Of a stretch of 64,000 nucleotides of DNA, positions 1-10,164 are shown in pieces. Within the stretch, counting starts at the first letter, position 1. The number at the start of each line of letters is the position of its first letter. The stretch comes from Capronia americana. Its lineage: Eukaryota > Ascomycota > Eurotiomycetes > Chaetothyriales > Herpotrichiellaceae. The position numbers were made by a program, and so were the translations under genes. The notes beneath the pieces are model-generated. The model was not told the origin of the DNA, made no database searches, and saw only the letters and a program-made list of their open reading frames with translations. Where the stretch lies: positions 806,001-870,000 of the forward strand of contig JADWQD010000005.1 of the NCBI GenBank assembly GCA_016110215.1, given 5' to 3'.

Positions 1-199
1 CTCAACAACTCACCTTTTCGACAAAAGCTTTCACCCCAATCCTTCATAATTCACGTTAGTATCGTTTTCAGATTCGCCGGACCTCAAAGTCATCAGAGCC
101 GGGGTTGCTGCCCACTTACTGGATCTGATTCAGCGTGGCGAAGCCTTTTTCCACGGGCTCGGGCGTGTTCGTCGCGTCCGTGTGGTCTCCGCCTGGCAT
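1..199 (-). CDS. 5' part of an unrecognised spliced gene, cut by the window edge
   Basis: On the minus strand an ATG at 199-197 opens a 26-codon exon (199..120) that begins M-P-G-G-D-H and contains P-V-E-K-G-F-A-T-L-N-Q-I. It stops at a GTAAGT donor at 119. The intron (119..42, 78 nt) has a perfect ACTAAC branch site and a GAAG acceptor. A 28-nt microexon (41..14) then adds Q-I-G-V-K-A-F-V-E-K and ends exactly at a GTGAGT donor at 13, so the remainder lies outside the window. The frame stays consistent through both junctions, which supports a real gene. I do not recognise the product from 36 residues, and no domain can be named. The PWP1 gene upstream is on the same strand. The gene model is fairly convincing; the function is unknown. 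Confidence 0.5.
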
Positions 200-746
200 T
201 TCGACGCAGAGCGATGAAGCGATGCAGATGATGATGGGAAGGCGAATTGTAGAGATGTGGTTGTTCGTTACGGTCGCGATGAGGATGAGAAAAATTTACG
301 TCGGTGCGGGTTCGAAAAATTGATGCGATGCGGCGGGTTGAAGTTGGGGCTTGGAGAAAGAAAATAGAGGGGGTTTTGGCAGCTGAGCGCTCTTTGTTTG
401 AGCGCAACAGGTGGTCACTTGGGGGTCTCGGTTTAGGCATCAGTTATGCCCGAGCGCGGGACTCTGGGGGATGTCTGCCTAAACTTACAGTTAACACCGC
501 GCATAATGACGGCCGGAGATTCACTCGTCTCGGCAAGCAACTTGGAGATCTGCGGTTAGGTGCAGTGCCTCTGAAAGACGCCCACCGTGCCACCCCATTG
601 TGCCCGGCTTTGACTACCTATGTATGGGTTTGATCTGAATTACCAAGTAATCGCCTACCCATTGCGATGGCCTGCTCTGGTATCTCGCATCATACAATCT
701 TTATGGTCAAGACCTTTTCAATCATCTCAACAGCGCGTGCTGCTGA
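200..746. other. spacer: leader/promoter of the left-edge gene and PWP1 3' UTR
   Basis: Between two minus-strand genes. The part next to 199 should be the leader and promoter of the partial gene, and the part next to 746 the PWP1 3' UTR. Open frames here show no protein-like composition. I see no RNA gene or repeat. Confidence 0.4.
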
Positions 747-2420
747 TCAATCCTCATCCATGGACTCCCAACCGTCTTGGCCGCCTGCTGCGCCGACATT
801 GCCATCCTCTTCCTCCTCATCGTCGCTCTCATGATCACTCAGGCTGGCGCCGACCAATCTTTCTTTACCATCCGACTCTGGCAGTTGAACTCTCCCCGCG
901 AACACATTCCTTACACTCGGGTTGGTGCTGATGTCCCACACTTGCAGTCGCCCTTTACTTCCAGCCACTGAGAGCCTGAATGCGACCTCGGTATCGGGTG
1001 CAAACTGGGTCGCGAAGATCCTTCCTACGTCAAGATTCCTCGAGACAACCATGTGTGGTTTATTGTCCTGAACGTTCCAGATTTTGACTCTCTTGTCATC
1101 TGAGCCCGTTGCCAGCAGGCCGGGCACCGAAGGATTGATGTCAAAGGCACTGACCGCTCCGTCGTGGGCTTGTAACGTCCACACGGGCTTGCTTGGCTTA
1201 TCGTAAGTCGAAGGGACGACTCGAGCATCGAAGTAGTGGACGGTTCCTGCCTCTGTGGTGACGTAAAAGAAGTTTGGATTATGAATGTCCCATCTCACTT
1301 TCTCGACGTCGGCTTCCACGACCCATTTCGGTGCTTTTGCGTCTGGTGCTCGCATGTCCGTTGCAATTACTGTTCGGTCATAGCTCCCGCTCAAGAGAAT
1401 TGTGGACTCTGTGGGATGCCAGTCGAGTGCGCACACCTTGCCGCTATGCATGGTGTATGATTTCGCGCACTTGCCGGTATTCAGATCCCAGAGCTTGACT
1501 GTCTTGTCGGCGGACGCCGAGGCAAGCAGATTCCGGTGATGACGATTGGCCGCCAGCGCAAGCACAGCATCCACATGGTACTCGTCGTTGGCTTTGGGCT
1601 TCTTTCTTTTCTTCTTCGATTTCTTCTTGTTGCTTTTCGAACTGCTGCCTTCTCCGTTGGGCTCGGTCTCTGCTTGTTCTTCCGGCTCTTGGCCCAATAT
1701 CGCGTTGGGGTACATGGTGTCTACGACATCAAGATCCCAAATCTCGATCTCCGGGTTCATTGTGCCGATGGCGACGAAGTTGCCTTCTGACCGCGATTCT
1801 GACCCTTTGCCCACCGGGACGTTGATCCACTCGACGCAAAGCGGTACGGCAGGCAGCATGATATCATGATGGACGTAGAGATTGTCCGCTCCGTCTTCGT
1901 ATACAAAAACTTCCAGCTGCGCAACTTCGTCCTCAACCTTTGCTGCTAGTATCAAATTGTCGGAAGCCAATATCTGTAAATCTTCTCTTTCGTCTTCTGA
2001 ATCTTGCTCGCCTTCCGGTAGAACGATGTAGGGGTCCTGCTCATGTGGTGCATGGTACGCTAAGGAGGAAACATTTCCAAACATGGAGAATTTCTCGCCC
2101 TGTTCGTCCACCGGGTCATCATCGTAGTCGTCGAGGTTGTACTCCTTCAAATCGTCTTCCTCATTTGCTGGGGTCTTGGCCTTTCCGGGGGCTTCTCCCG
2201 TAGGCACACCAGCATCGGAGTCCAGATCTTCCGAGTCGTTATCGTTGTCATCCCCGTCTTTGCCTTTTTGAGCGTCGAAGAGATCTTGCTGGGCGTCTTC
2301 GAGTTGGAGGCGGGCAAGTTTCGATATGCGACCGAGTTCTGCTTCGTCGATCTGATATTTCTGGGGGAACTGGGCGGCGACGCCTCTGCGCACCCAAGTT
2401 GTCGCTAGTGTCATCGACAT
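747..2420 (-). CDS. PWP1: PWP1-type WD40 ribosome biogenesis protein
   Basis: 557-residue WD40 protein. PWP1 (periodic tryptophan protein 1) is a nucleolar factor needed for 60S subunit assembly and rDNA-linked chromatin functions. The start is the first ATG at 2420 (M-S-M-T-L-A-T-T-W-V); the T-T-W-V-R-R-G-V-A-A-Q-F-P opening is the family signature. The frame is open upstream but has no ATG. After the N-terminal signature come acidic tracts (about residues 45-110) and a Lys-rich stretch near residue 265 that looks like a nuclear/nucleolar localisation signal. WD repeats follow from about 280 to 480 (S-A-D-K-T-V-K-L-W-D, S-G-S-Y-D-R-T, G-S-D-D-K-R-V-K-I-W). The tail is acidic. Length is close to yeast Pwp1 (576). 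The gene is divergent from CMC2 across about 320 bp and has no intron. Confidence 0.93.
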   Translation of the reverse strand: MSMTLATTWVRRGVAAQFPQKYQIDEAELGRISKLARLQLEDAQQDLFDAQKGKDGDDNDNDSEDLDSDAGVPTGEAPGKAKTPANEEDDLKEYNLDDYDDDPVDEQGEKFSMFGNVSSLAYHAPHEQDPYIVLPEGEQDSEDEREDLQILASDNLILAAKVEDEVAQLEVFVYEDGADNLYVHHDIMLPAVPLCVEWINVPVGKGSESRSEGNFVAIGTMNPEIEIWDLDVVDTMYPNAILGQEPEEQAETEPNGEGSSSKSNKKKSKKKRKKPKANDEYHVDAVLALAANRHHRNLLASASADKTVKLWDLNTGKCAKSYTMHSGKVCALDWHPTESTILLSGSYDRTVIATDMRAPDAKAPKWVVEADVEKVRWDIHNPNFFYVTTEAGTVHYFDARVVPSTYDKPSKPVWTLQAHDGAVSAFDINPSVPGLLATGSDDKRVKIWNVQDNKPHMVVSRNLDVGRIFATQFAPDTEVAFRLSVAGSKGRLQVWDISTNPSVRNVFAGRVQLPESDGKERLVGASLSDHESDDEEEEDGNVGAAGGQDGWESMDED

Positions 2421-2739
2421 TTTGGTGAGTGGCAGGCTGCGGAATGGACGAGGGACCAGCCAAACTCGAACATGCACAGATTTGCGGAGTATCCTAGTCG
2501 CACCGAAAAAAAAGTGACAGACATCTAATCTATATCTTATCTTAGTGTCATGCCACGCCTGCAAGGCTGAGTGACGGATGCAAGGCTGCTTTAGCTTCGA
2601 TCTCCAATGCGGAACACTCTTCACCTTGCTCCTCCTCCATCCAGGCCGTCAATCTCCGTTTCCAGCCTCTATTGTTAAAGGTCAGATGTGGGCGTGGCTC
2701 GAACCGCATGACCAGTATTGGAGACGAGTCTCCACAAAG
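2421..2739. promoter_or_regulatory. shared divergent promoter PWP1/CMC2
   Basis: 319 bp between two diverging start codons must carry both promoters and leaders. It contains TTATCT (GATA-type) motifs around 2530-2545. No gene is seen. Confidence 0.5.
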
Positions 2740-3180
2740 ATGCATTCTCATCTACATACGAAAGACAATGTCGGTACGTGGCAATCAAACTCCTGCCGAG
2801 TCGCATGATGTATCGCTCGAGGCGAAATGTGTCGCGACTGAGGTCGCATCACATCTGTGCTTGGTCTCTTAAGATCATTTCCGCAGCCGAAACAACGAGG
2901 CATGCTGTATGAGTCGGGTCTGACAAATCGTCTTACAGGCTGCGAGGAGATCATGAACGCCCTCGACGAATGCCACGCCCGCGGCTTCCTCTACAAGGCC
3001 ACGGGAGGCTGCAACGACATCAAGCGAGAAGTCAACAGGTGTTTATCGGGTGAACGGACGAAGAAGAGCAGAAATAACCGGGAGACTGCTTTGGAGCGGA
3101 GAGCGAGGATCGAGGCCGTCTGGGCCAAGTTCGACGAGGGCGACTTTTCGGCGCTTGAACAGTTCACGAAATCGAAATGA
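2740..3180 (+). CDS. CMC2: COX assembly mitochondrial protein Cmc2
   Basis: Small twin-CX9C protein of the mitochondrial intermembrane space that takes part in cytochrome c oxidase biogenesis. Two exons: 2740..2773 (M-H-S-H-L-H-T-K-D-N-V) and 2939..3180. The 165-nt intron has donor GTACGT, a CTGAC branch site and acceptor TTACAG. Joining them gives a 91-residue protein. The His-rich start H-x-H-L-H-T-K-D-N is the hallmark of Cmc2. The two cysteine pairs are exact: C-E-E-I-M-N-A-L-D-E-C and C-N-D-I-K-R-E-V-N-R-C, each with nine residues between the cysteines; they should form two disulfides in a helical hairpin after Mia40 import. The tail is basic, as in the family. Without the first exon the first ATG would fall inside the intron, so the splice model is well supported. 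Confidence 0.93.
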
Positions 3181-3930
3181 AGGCATATGTAAGCTCATGC
3201 AAGAGCTGAGCTTGTGTTGTACTGCGAATTTATATAAAAGCATTGCTCGGTGTTTCGAGGGCTTCTGTACCAAAGTGCGTCTGGTTCGGTTTAGGACTCA
3301 TGGCTATGTACAGAAACAGAACGAAGAGAAACAATCTCAACTCATTGCAGCAGCTATGCTCTATTTGGTCGAATAATTGGGTTAACCTGCGTTGAAACAC
3401 TGGGCAAACCCATCTCGTGACTCAGTGCAAGGAGTGAATGTGAAAGGGCAGTTAACTCTGGACTGTGTGAAAGATCACGGAGTCCAAAGATTTCAAAGTC
3501 TTCAGCATCTTTTCAAAGACGACCAGACGCGGTGTCAGCCAGCAATATGGCCTTCGTCGACTATGTGCTGAGGAGGTTGTTTTCCTTCTGTACCTGATAT
3601 AGTGATTGCTCGTGTGTCGAGAGCTTGGGGCCCGAAGGGTTAAAGCGGCATTTACCACAGGCTGCGCTGAATCGTGACCCACCGAAGTCACTTTCCTCAC
3701 TCTCGGCGTCGTCGTAATTGTGACGTGAAACGCAACTGTATTCGCCTTTGATTGCTTTATGGTAATAACTGTGTGACTGGAGCATACATAGAGCACTATC
3801 TCTGTCCTAAAATACGTTAGATCTGATCCTGGACTCTTTGTCCTGCATCGAAAACAGCCACAATCGAGTCTCTCCCACAGGTGGCTTTGAGACATATGTC
3901 TCACGCTCACCGACCCGCAGATGTGGCATT
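3181..3930. other. spacer: CMC2 3' UTR and promoter/leader of the DUF726 gene
   Basis: 750 bp with no recognisable gene on either strand. The frame of the next gene is open back to 3838 but without an ATG, so translation most likely starts at 3931. Confidence 0.4.
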
Positions 3931-6900
3931 ATGACCGCTGGAGACAGTATTCAGGAAGGACATAGTGCCGAAGATCCAGCCGTTGAACAGGCCACAGCCG
4001 CCAAACCTGGCAATGCCTTGCCGTCCGCAGTTGGAGATGAACTCGACGACTTCGGTCTGCCCAGAAAGCCGGTGAGACAAGCCCGACCGGCCGATTCGGA
4101 CGACAGTGAGGACGATGCCGATACATTCCACGATGTCGAAGCTGCAACAGATGGCTCTAACACAACCCAAAGTGCGAAGGAAGGAACTGGTAGCCAGTCA
4201 AGCCATGGTGGACAGGAACCTGCGAAGCCGGTCGAGCTGGCCCAGGTTCCGGGACCGACTGTCGAAATCTCTGCAGACTCGGTAGACTCGCCCATAATCA
4301 AACCAGCACAAGAGACGCAAGAAGAGCATAATGTCAAGGGGGTTACACAGTCCGAGATGAAAAGGTCAGAGAATGTTCCGCCCTTGGACATAGCCTCGAC
4401 CTCCGATTTGAAGGATGTAGCGGAACCAGCCAGCGCCATATCGCCGAGAGCCTCCCAGATATCAGACACGGTCATACCAAAGCGGGATCAAAAGTCGAAG
4501 AGCGCTGCAGCTTCCGAATGGTCTCACCAAAGACAAATCTCGGCACCCGTGCAGTCGAACGATGAGGATGAGGAGGAGGAGGACTGGCAGGCTATGCCAG
4601 CTATCGACGAATTTGACATTTATGACGACAATGGACGACTAATAGCAAAGGGTCACAAGGAGAATGAAGAAGAGTCCAATCCATACTCTGGCATTGGAGG
4701 CGCAGGGAAGGGGTATACGAGAGTTCAGCTGGATGAAGATGCCCAATCTGCCACAAGTATGGACGAGGAGACGAACTATCTATTCAAGAATGGCCCCAAG
4801 CTACCGGACGCCGACGATCAATTTCATGATGGTGACGAGCAGCGGGATACTCTTACCCAACTCGAGGCCACCAAGGATCTTCTAACCGAAGGACAACGGA
4901 TAGCCTACGTCGGAGTAGTCCGGCTGACTGTCCATAAGATGTTCGAGGCGCTCAGTGCGCTGGAACAGACCAGGTCTGCACGGAGAGAGTTGGTGAAGTC
5001 TATAGAGAACATGGATATGTGGGGCCAGAAGATGATGGTGCGGCTTTATGCCCACATGGACATCAACCCTGCAGAGCAGATCATGATAGAGCAGCTTGCC
5101 GAGCACGGTGTGCAGCCTTCTGATTTGGTTGCCCCTCTCATGCTTAACGCAAAGGTGAACAATCCTATGGCCGATGATGTCCCTGCCGAGTCCTCGAAAC
5201 CAGATCAATCTGGAGCTCGGAATTCGACGGCATCCTCCTCTGCAAAAGGCCCAGAGACATCAATGAGGGAGGTCGAGAAGGGCGAAGAAGTCCCTGAAGT
5301 ACATGGCATGGAAGATATGCCTCAAACAAAGGAGATTGATCTCGACCTGCGGTGGACTGTCTTATGTGACTTGTTTCTGGTCCTCATCTCAGACGGTCAA
5401 TATGACGCTCGCTCAAGGCGTTTGCTCGAACGGGTTGCTTCAACCATGGGTATCACCTGGATGCAGATATGTCGCTTCGAGAAAAGGGTCATTGACGCGC
5501 TCGAGATGCAAGAAGCGGAAGCAAGAGAGAACTGGGACGAGTCTGAACACATGGAGAAGCGACGAAAACGTGCCCTGAAGAAGAAATACATGTTCATGGG
5601 TCTCGCAACTGTTGGTGGTGGTCTTGTCATTGGGTTATCTGCCGGTCTGCTTGCACCGCTTATTGGGGCGGGCCTGGCCGCTGGTTTCACAACGATCGGT
5701 GTCACGGGGACCGCAGGGTTCCTTGGTGGTGTCGGTGGAGCGGCACTGATCACGTCTGCGGCCACTGCAGCTGGTGGTACCATCGCGGTTCGAGCTGCAG
5801 ATCGAAGAACAGGCAGTGTCAAGACTTTCGAATATCGACCGTTGCACAACAACAAGAGACTCAACCTTATTCTGACCATCTCAGGTTGGATGACTGGCAA
5901 AGTTGATGATGTTCGCCTGCCGTACAGCACGGTCGATCCCATCATGGGGGACATATATTCTCTCCTGTGGGAACCGGAAATGCTCCGATCGATGGGTGAT
6001 ACGATTAACATTCTTGCGACCGAAGCCTTGACGCAAACAGTTCAACAAATCCTTGGAAGCACAATATTGATTACCCTGATGGCAGCGCTCCAGTTGCCAG
6101 TTGTGCTCTCAAAACTGGCGTACCTCATTGACAACCCGTGGAGCGTTTCTCTCGACCGTGCGAATGCCGCAGGCCTCATCTTGGCCGATTCTCTGATCGA
6201 CCGACATCTAGGGCAGAGGCCAATCACCTTGGTAGGCTTCTCTCTTGGGTCGAGGGTCATCTTCTCATGCCTGAAAGAGTTATCTCATCGTGGTGCGTAT
6301 GGCTTGATCCAGAATGTGTACATGTTCGGGTCACCCGTGGTAGCCAGTAAAGACGAGTATTTACGAGCCCGTTCAGTCGTCGCAGGCAGATTCCTGAATG
6401 GCTATTCCTCTGGTGATTGGATTCTGGGATACCTGTTTCGAATGACGGCTGGTGGCATTATGGCCGTAGCTGGGCTTGCCCCCGTGCAGGGGGTGCCGGG
6501 CGTGGAAAATATCGATGTAAGCACATGGGTTAAGGGCCACATGGCTTACCGTGCCGCCATGCCTAGACTGCTCCGAGAGGTTGGTTGGGAAGTCGAGAGC
6601 GACGAGTTTACCGAGATCGAGGACCCCGATCCCGAAAATCACGCACAGCGGCAACGAGAGTTGATCTCAGAAATTGAGGAGGCTCGCAAAAGGGCCGAAG
6701 GGAAGCCGGAGAAGAAACGATTCGGGTTGTTCAAACGAGGTAAGCCAACAGACAAAAAGGGCTGGGAGACATACAATACGAACGACAGCAACCACAAGCG
6801 GAGTACTAGCACTGGTCCCGACCCCGGTGCTGACGCCAACGCCAACATCTTGTTCGACATCGAAGCGATTCGAAGAGAACTGGCCGGGGAGATGATCGAC

Positions 6901-7500
6901 GTGCGGGAGCTAGACAGCACCTTGCCCCCGATGCAAATCACATCTATCAGCAAAGATGGCGAGAAGCACGTTGAGTATCTGCGCCTTCCCTCTGGAATGA
7001 GGCAGGAGGAACTCGCGAGGCTCAATCTCCCGCCACGGCCCGATGAGATTGATGTTTCGTTCGAGCCTGTGAAACAACCTGCGCCGATCCGACCTGCGAG
7101 AACTTCGTCCTTGAGGCCAGCCTCGACAGAAAGTCCGCAACGATCTCCTCGCATCAGTCCACAGCGATCGCCTCAAGGGTCGCCAGATCCGGGTCGACGC
7201 TCATCCTACGTTTATACAGAAGCCAGGGAGCTAGTCAGCACGTTGCCACCTCTCAGCCTGACGCCGGCGGCATCACCAAGGCCTGAGAGCGCTAGGCTGC
7301 CTATCCTTGCCCGACCAGACTTGAAATCTAATGTCACTGAACCGTCAATGCCGAGCTGGAGTCGGCCACCCTCACGCAACAACAATGCAAGCGGACCATC
7401 GATCTCGGCATCCGAGTTGAACCTTGAGCGCAACGCTTGGGCGGATGATGACGATGGGTTCGGGAAGGGTCATGACGAGATCAGCATGACTTTTGAATGA
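3931..7500 (+). CDS. DUF726 alpha/beta-hydrolase-fold membrane protein (Mil1/TMCO4 family)
   Basis: 1189 residues from the first ATG (M-T-A-G-D-S-I-Q). Residues 1-320 are low-complexity and acidic. A helical region (about 300-530) precedes a block of Gly/Ala-rich hydrophobic helices (about 552-625: G-L-A-T-V-G-G-G-L-V-I-G-L-S-A-G-L-L), typical of DUF726 proteins. The alpha/beta-hydrolase core follows, with a nucleophile-elbow-like G-F-S-L-G-S at about residue 768 and the family-typical V-Y-M-F-G-S-P-V-V and G-Y-S-S-G-D-W-I-L stretches. The last 300 residues are Ser/Pro-rich and probably disordered. Yeast Mil1 binds AP-1 adaptor at the trans-Golgi; the human relative is TMCO4. A lipase or esterase activity is possible from the fold, but no catalytic triad can be assigned here. 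Family assignment is secure; the exact role is inferred. Confidence 0.85.
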   Translation: MTAGDSIQEGHSAEDPAVEQATAAKPGNALPSAVGDELDDFGLPRKPVRQARPADSDDSEDDADTFHDVEAATDGSNTTQSAKEGTGSQSSHGGQEPAKPVELAQVPGPTVEISADSVDSPIIKPAQETQEEHNVKGVTQSEMKRSENVPPLDIASTSDLKDVAEPASAISPRASQISDTVIPKRDQKSKSAAASEWSHQRQISAPVQSNDEDEEEEDWQAMPAIDEFDIYDDNGRLIAKGHKENEEESNPYSGIGGAGKGYTRVQLDEDAQSATSMDEETNYLFKNGPKLPDADDQFHDGDEQRDTLTQLEATKDLLTEGQRIAYVGVVRLTVHKMFEALSALEQTRSARRELVKSIENMDMWGQKMMVRLYAHMDINPAEQIMIEQLAEHGVQPSDLVAPLMLNAKVNNPMADDVPAESSKPDQSGARNSTASSSAKGPETSMREVEKGEEVPEVHGMEDMPQTKEIDLDLRWTVLCDLFLVLISDGQYDARSRRLLERVASTMGITWMQICRFEKRVIDALEMQEAEARENWDESEHMEKRRKRALKKKYMFMGLATVGGGLVIGLSAGLLAPLIGAGLAAGFTTIGVTGTAGFLGGVGGAALITSAATAAGGTIAVRAADRRTGSVKTFEYRPLHNNKRLNLILTISGWMTGKVDDVRLPYSTVDPIMGDIYSLLWEPEMLRSMGDTINILATEALTQTVQQILGSTILITLMAALQLPVVLSKLAYLIDNPWSVSLDRANAAGLILADSLIDRHLGQRPITLVGFSLGSRVIFSCLKELSHRGAYGLIQNVYMFGSPVVASKDEYLRARSVVAGRFLNGYSSGDWILGYLFRMTAGGIMAVAGLAPVQGVPGVENIDVSTWVKGHMAYRAAMPRLLREVGWEVESDEFTEIEDPDPENHAQRQRELISEIEEARKRAEGKPEKKRFGLFKRGKPTDKKGWETYNTNDSNHKRSTSTGPDPGADANANILFDIEAIRRELAGEMIDVRELDSTLPPMQITSISKDGEKHVEYLRLPSGMRQEELARLNLPPRPDEIDVSFEPVKQPAPIRPARTSSLRPASTESPQRSPRISPQRSPQGSPDPGRRSSYVYTEARELVSTLPPLSLTPAASPRPESARLPILARPDLKSNVTEPSMPSWSRPPSRNNNASGPSISASELNLERNAWADDDDGFGKGHDEISMTFE

Positions 7501-8283
7501 TAATACCGCCGTTTTATCCGTTGCATAGCGCGGCGTCCGAGGGTGAAAGAGGTTCTATCTCCCTACCTATGGTGGCCTTGTGGAGTATGGCTTGCATGCG
7601 TAAAGCACGTGGTAAGTCGTGAGTCGTGTAGGGGTTACTTTGTTCAAGTAGAATGCACATACATATTTCTAGGTGTCCAGAACTCTTCGGGTGTGCGCTT
7701 GGATCCCTTGCCCTCCACCCAATTTCCAATTTAGGGTCTTGCACTTCACCGTACAAGTCTTGGCGTGTTTCCGCGAAGTGCGACCAAGTAATGCGCAACT
7801 CTCACTTTCCCATTATCGGCACCACACTTCATATTTGCATATCTTATGGTTGTTCTAGGTTATCAGACACTGCTAGCACAAAGCTGCATAGAGTCCTCTC
7901 ACCAAGCATTCCTCGGCAAAACGACGTCGAGCGACTTGGCCCGATGGCTTTGTTCAATACAAAGATAATGCAGTTGTCCCTTTGTCAAAGCAATGTATGG
8001 TGGAAAACCCCCCTTTGTCAACCATGACCTCTTTCTTAGTCTCTGGCAATGACAACAATGGCTTTCTCTGCGGCAGTTGCACTACCCCTGCCTCGCAGTC
8101 GGAGGGTCGACATCATCAACTTCCTCCTTTCCCGCTATTATTACACGTTCTACTCATCACACAATTGTCTGGATTTACTTCCCGGCATCGAGAATTGCAG
8201 TCATCTTCAGTCCTCGTATCTCAGGTTCCCCTGTTCCTCTCTACAAGGATTATCCAGCAGACTACGAACATACGTTGCCTGAA
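7501..8283. other. spacer: 3' UTR of the DUF726 gene and glycosyltransferase leader
   Basis: No gene recognised. The glycosyltransferase frame is open upstream to 8077 but contains no ATG before 8284. The sequence just upstream is pyrimidine-rich, as in many fungal leaders. Confidence 0.4.
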
Positions 8284-10164
8284 ATGGAAGCACTCACAGC
8301 ATTTGTCCAGCCATTCAGGTCTGCTCTCTCCACGATTATGCAGTATCCCGGCCCTCTTTTCATATTCCTGTTCATCTTCCGATACTTGAGGTTAGTGGTA
8401 CACCTGTTCAGTTATTTTTGCTACCGCCCATCGCCAGTCTCTAAGCATCCTCGATTGACGCCGAAAGATTGCACTGTCGTCATCCCAACCTGCTGTCCAG
8501 GTGAACCAGCCTTCCGCCATTGTATCGAATCAATCGTACAAAACTTTCCCCGAGTGGTGCATATCGTCGCGGTTGGCGAAGAACAAGAGAAGCAGGTCTT
8601 ATTGATCATAGCGCCACTTATCAGCGGCTATCCACACATTCGCTTCCGGGTATCACACTCCGACGGCGCAAATAAGCGACGCCAGATTGCGCTTGCTATC
8701 GCCTCTATTACAACCTGCATCACCGTTCTATGCGATGACCATGTGGTCTGGGCTTCGCCCAGATTCCTCCGCGCTGCGCTTGCACCCTTCGAGGAGGATC
8801 GACGAGTTGGAGGTGTAGGCACAAAAAAGTACGTCATCCGACACTCAGCAACCGGCCTCTTCCAGGGGTTCTGGAATGTCATGGGTGCCTTGTATCTGGA
8901 AAGACACAATTTTGAGCATAGAGCTTCCAACGCCGTTGACGGCGGTGTCGCTGTGATCAGTGGCCGCACCTGTCTTTACAGAACTATCATCCTCCAGGAC
9001 CCGGAGTTGTTAGCCGGTTATCTCAACGAAACCTTCTTGTTCGGTCTTCTTGGTCCTTTGAATGCAGATGACGACAACTATCTTACCCGATCCCTGATCA
9101 AGAAAAATTGGAAGATAAAATTCCAGGACACCAATGATGCTCTGATCTTGTGCGATGTCGGAGTGTATCCAAAATTCCTCCAGCAGTGCCTTCGATGGGC
9201 ACGCACGACATTCAGAAGCAATCTGTGCTCGCTGATTACTGACCGATCCGTCTATCGAGCTCAGCCATGGAGTGTTTATGCTCTTATGGTTAGTCAAATG
9301 ATCAATTTTGCGCTCTTCTACGATGCGGCGATGGTCTGGACGTTGACTCGAACAGATTTCTACTCTCTGAGTGCTGTGAAGGTACTATGCATATGGATCC
9401 TCGTCTCGAAGCTTCCGAAACTGTTGCCTTATTTCTGGCGCCATCCACTGGATTTGATATATCTTCCTGCGTACTACATCTTTGCCTATTCCCACTCGTT
9501 GATCAAGTTGGTGGCTCTATTGACATTCTGGGACGTTCAGTGGTCGGGACGAGATCTGGAGAGCATCAACCAAGCCGCTACGGGACAAAATGCTGCTGGA
9601 GACGCATGCGTCGTTGCAGAACCTGAATATGATAACTTCAGCGACAGATTCAGCAACTACACCGCGGGCCCGCCGCGTACGCCTACGAGATCTATCGGGG
9701 AGCCAGCGAACAAACCCCACTGGAATTCCCTGCGACCCGTGGGAACACCATGGGGCTTTGTAGAGCCGGTGAACTTACACCGCACACCGGCAAATGTCCT
9801 CCAAAACCAGCTTGCAGGGAGAAGTTGGCCGGCAGACTGGAACGGCAGGAAAATCTATGCTTGTCAAGATCAGGATTACTACAGCGACTACCCCCCTGTG
9901 ACTATTGAGTTTGAGGAGAATCTAGATACCGGCTATCTGACACCGATATCCTCTAGCGGCGGGCATGAGCAGACAAAGCGGACTTCTGACACAAATCAAG
10001 CTCTTCGGTCACTACCACTTACACCACCAGGTTCACCACCGACATTCCGACCGATGTCAACACCGAGCCGTGTACCAAAGACACCTTCTCGCTCTTTCGT
10101 CCGAGCTGATCAGTGTGGGAGGCTACACGAAGGGTATTATCCGCGACGGATATGTAGGTTCTGA
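8284..10164 (+). CDS. fungal membrane glycosyltransferase family 2 protein (GT2, hyaluronan-synthase-like)
   Basis: 626 residues from ATG 8284 (M-E-A-L-T-A-F-V-Q). An N-terminal membrane segment (about 18-40) leads into a processive GT2 domain. Visible motifs in order are V-V-I-P-T-C (sugar-nucleotide site), C-D-D-H-V near 151 (the metal-binding D-x-D/DDH motif), D-G-G-V-A-V-I-S-G-R near 219, a D-D-D motif near 260 (acceptor/base) and Q-Q-C-L-R-W near 300 (the QxxRW motif of processive enzymes). Several further membrane spans follow (about 330-430), then a 190-residue Pro/Ser-rich cytosolic tail. The family is found across fungi, related to Cryptococcus Cps1 and to the GT2 proteins needed for surface hyphal growth in plant pathogens. 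The product polysaccharide cannot be read from sequence. It is convergent with the Zn2Cys6 gene. Confidence 0.88.
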   Translation: MEALTAFVQPFRSALSTIMQYPGPLFIFLFIFRYLRLVVHLFSYFCYRPSPVSKHPRLTPKDCTVVIPTCCPGEPAFRHCIESIVQNFPRVVHIVAVGEEQEKQVLLIIAPLISGYPHIRFRVSHSDGANKRRQIALAIASITTCITVLCDDHVVWASPRFLRAALAPFEEDRRVGGVGTKKYVIRHSATGLFQGFWNVMGALYLERHNFEHRASNAVDGGVAVISGRTCLYRTIILQDPELLAGYLNETFLFGLLGPLNADDDNYLTRSLIKKNWKIKFQDTNDALILCDVGVYPKFLQQCLRWARTTFRSNLCSLITDRSVYRAQPWSVYALMVSQMINFALFYDAAMVWTLTRTDFYSLSAVKVLCIWILVSKLPKLLPYFWRHPLDLIYLPAYYIFAYSHSLIKLVALLTFWDVQWSGRDLESINQAATGQNAAGDACVVAEPEYDNFSDRFSNYTAGPPRTPTRSIGEPANKPHWNSLRPVGTPWGFVEPVNLHRTPANVLQNQLAGRSWPADWNGRKIYACQDQDYYSDYPPVTIEFEENLDTGYLTPISSSGGHEQTKRTSDTNQALRSLPLTPPGSPPTFRPMSTPSRVPKTPSRSFVRADQCGRLHEGYYPRRICRF

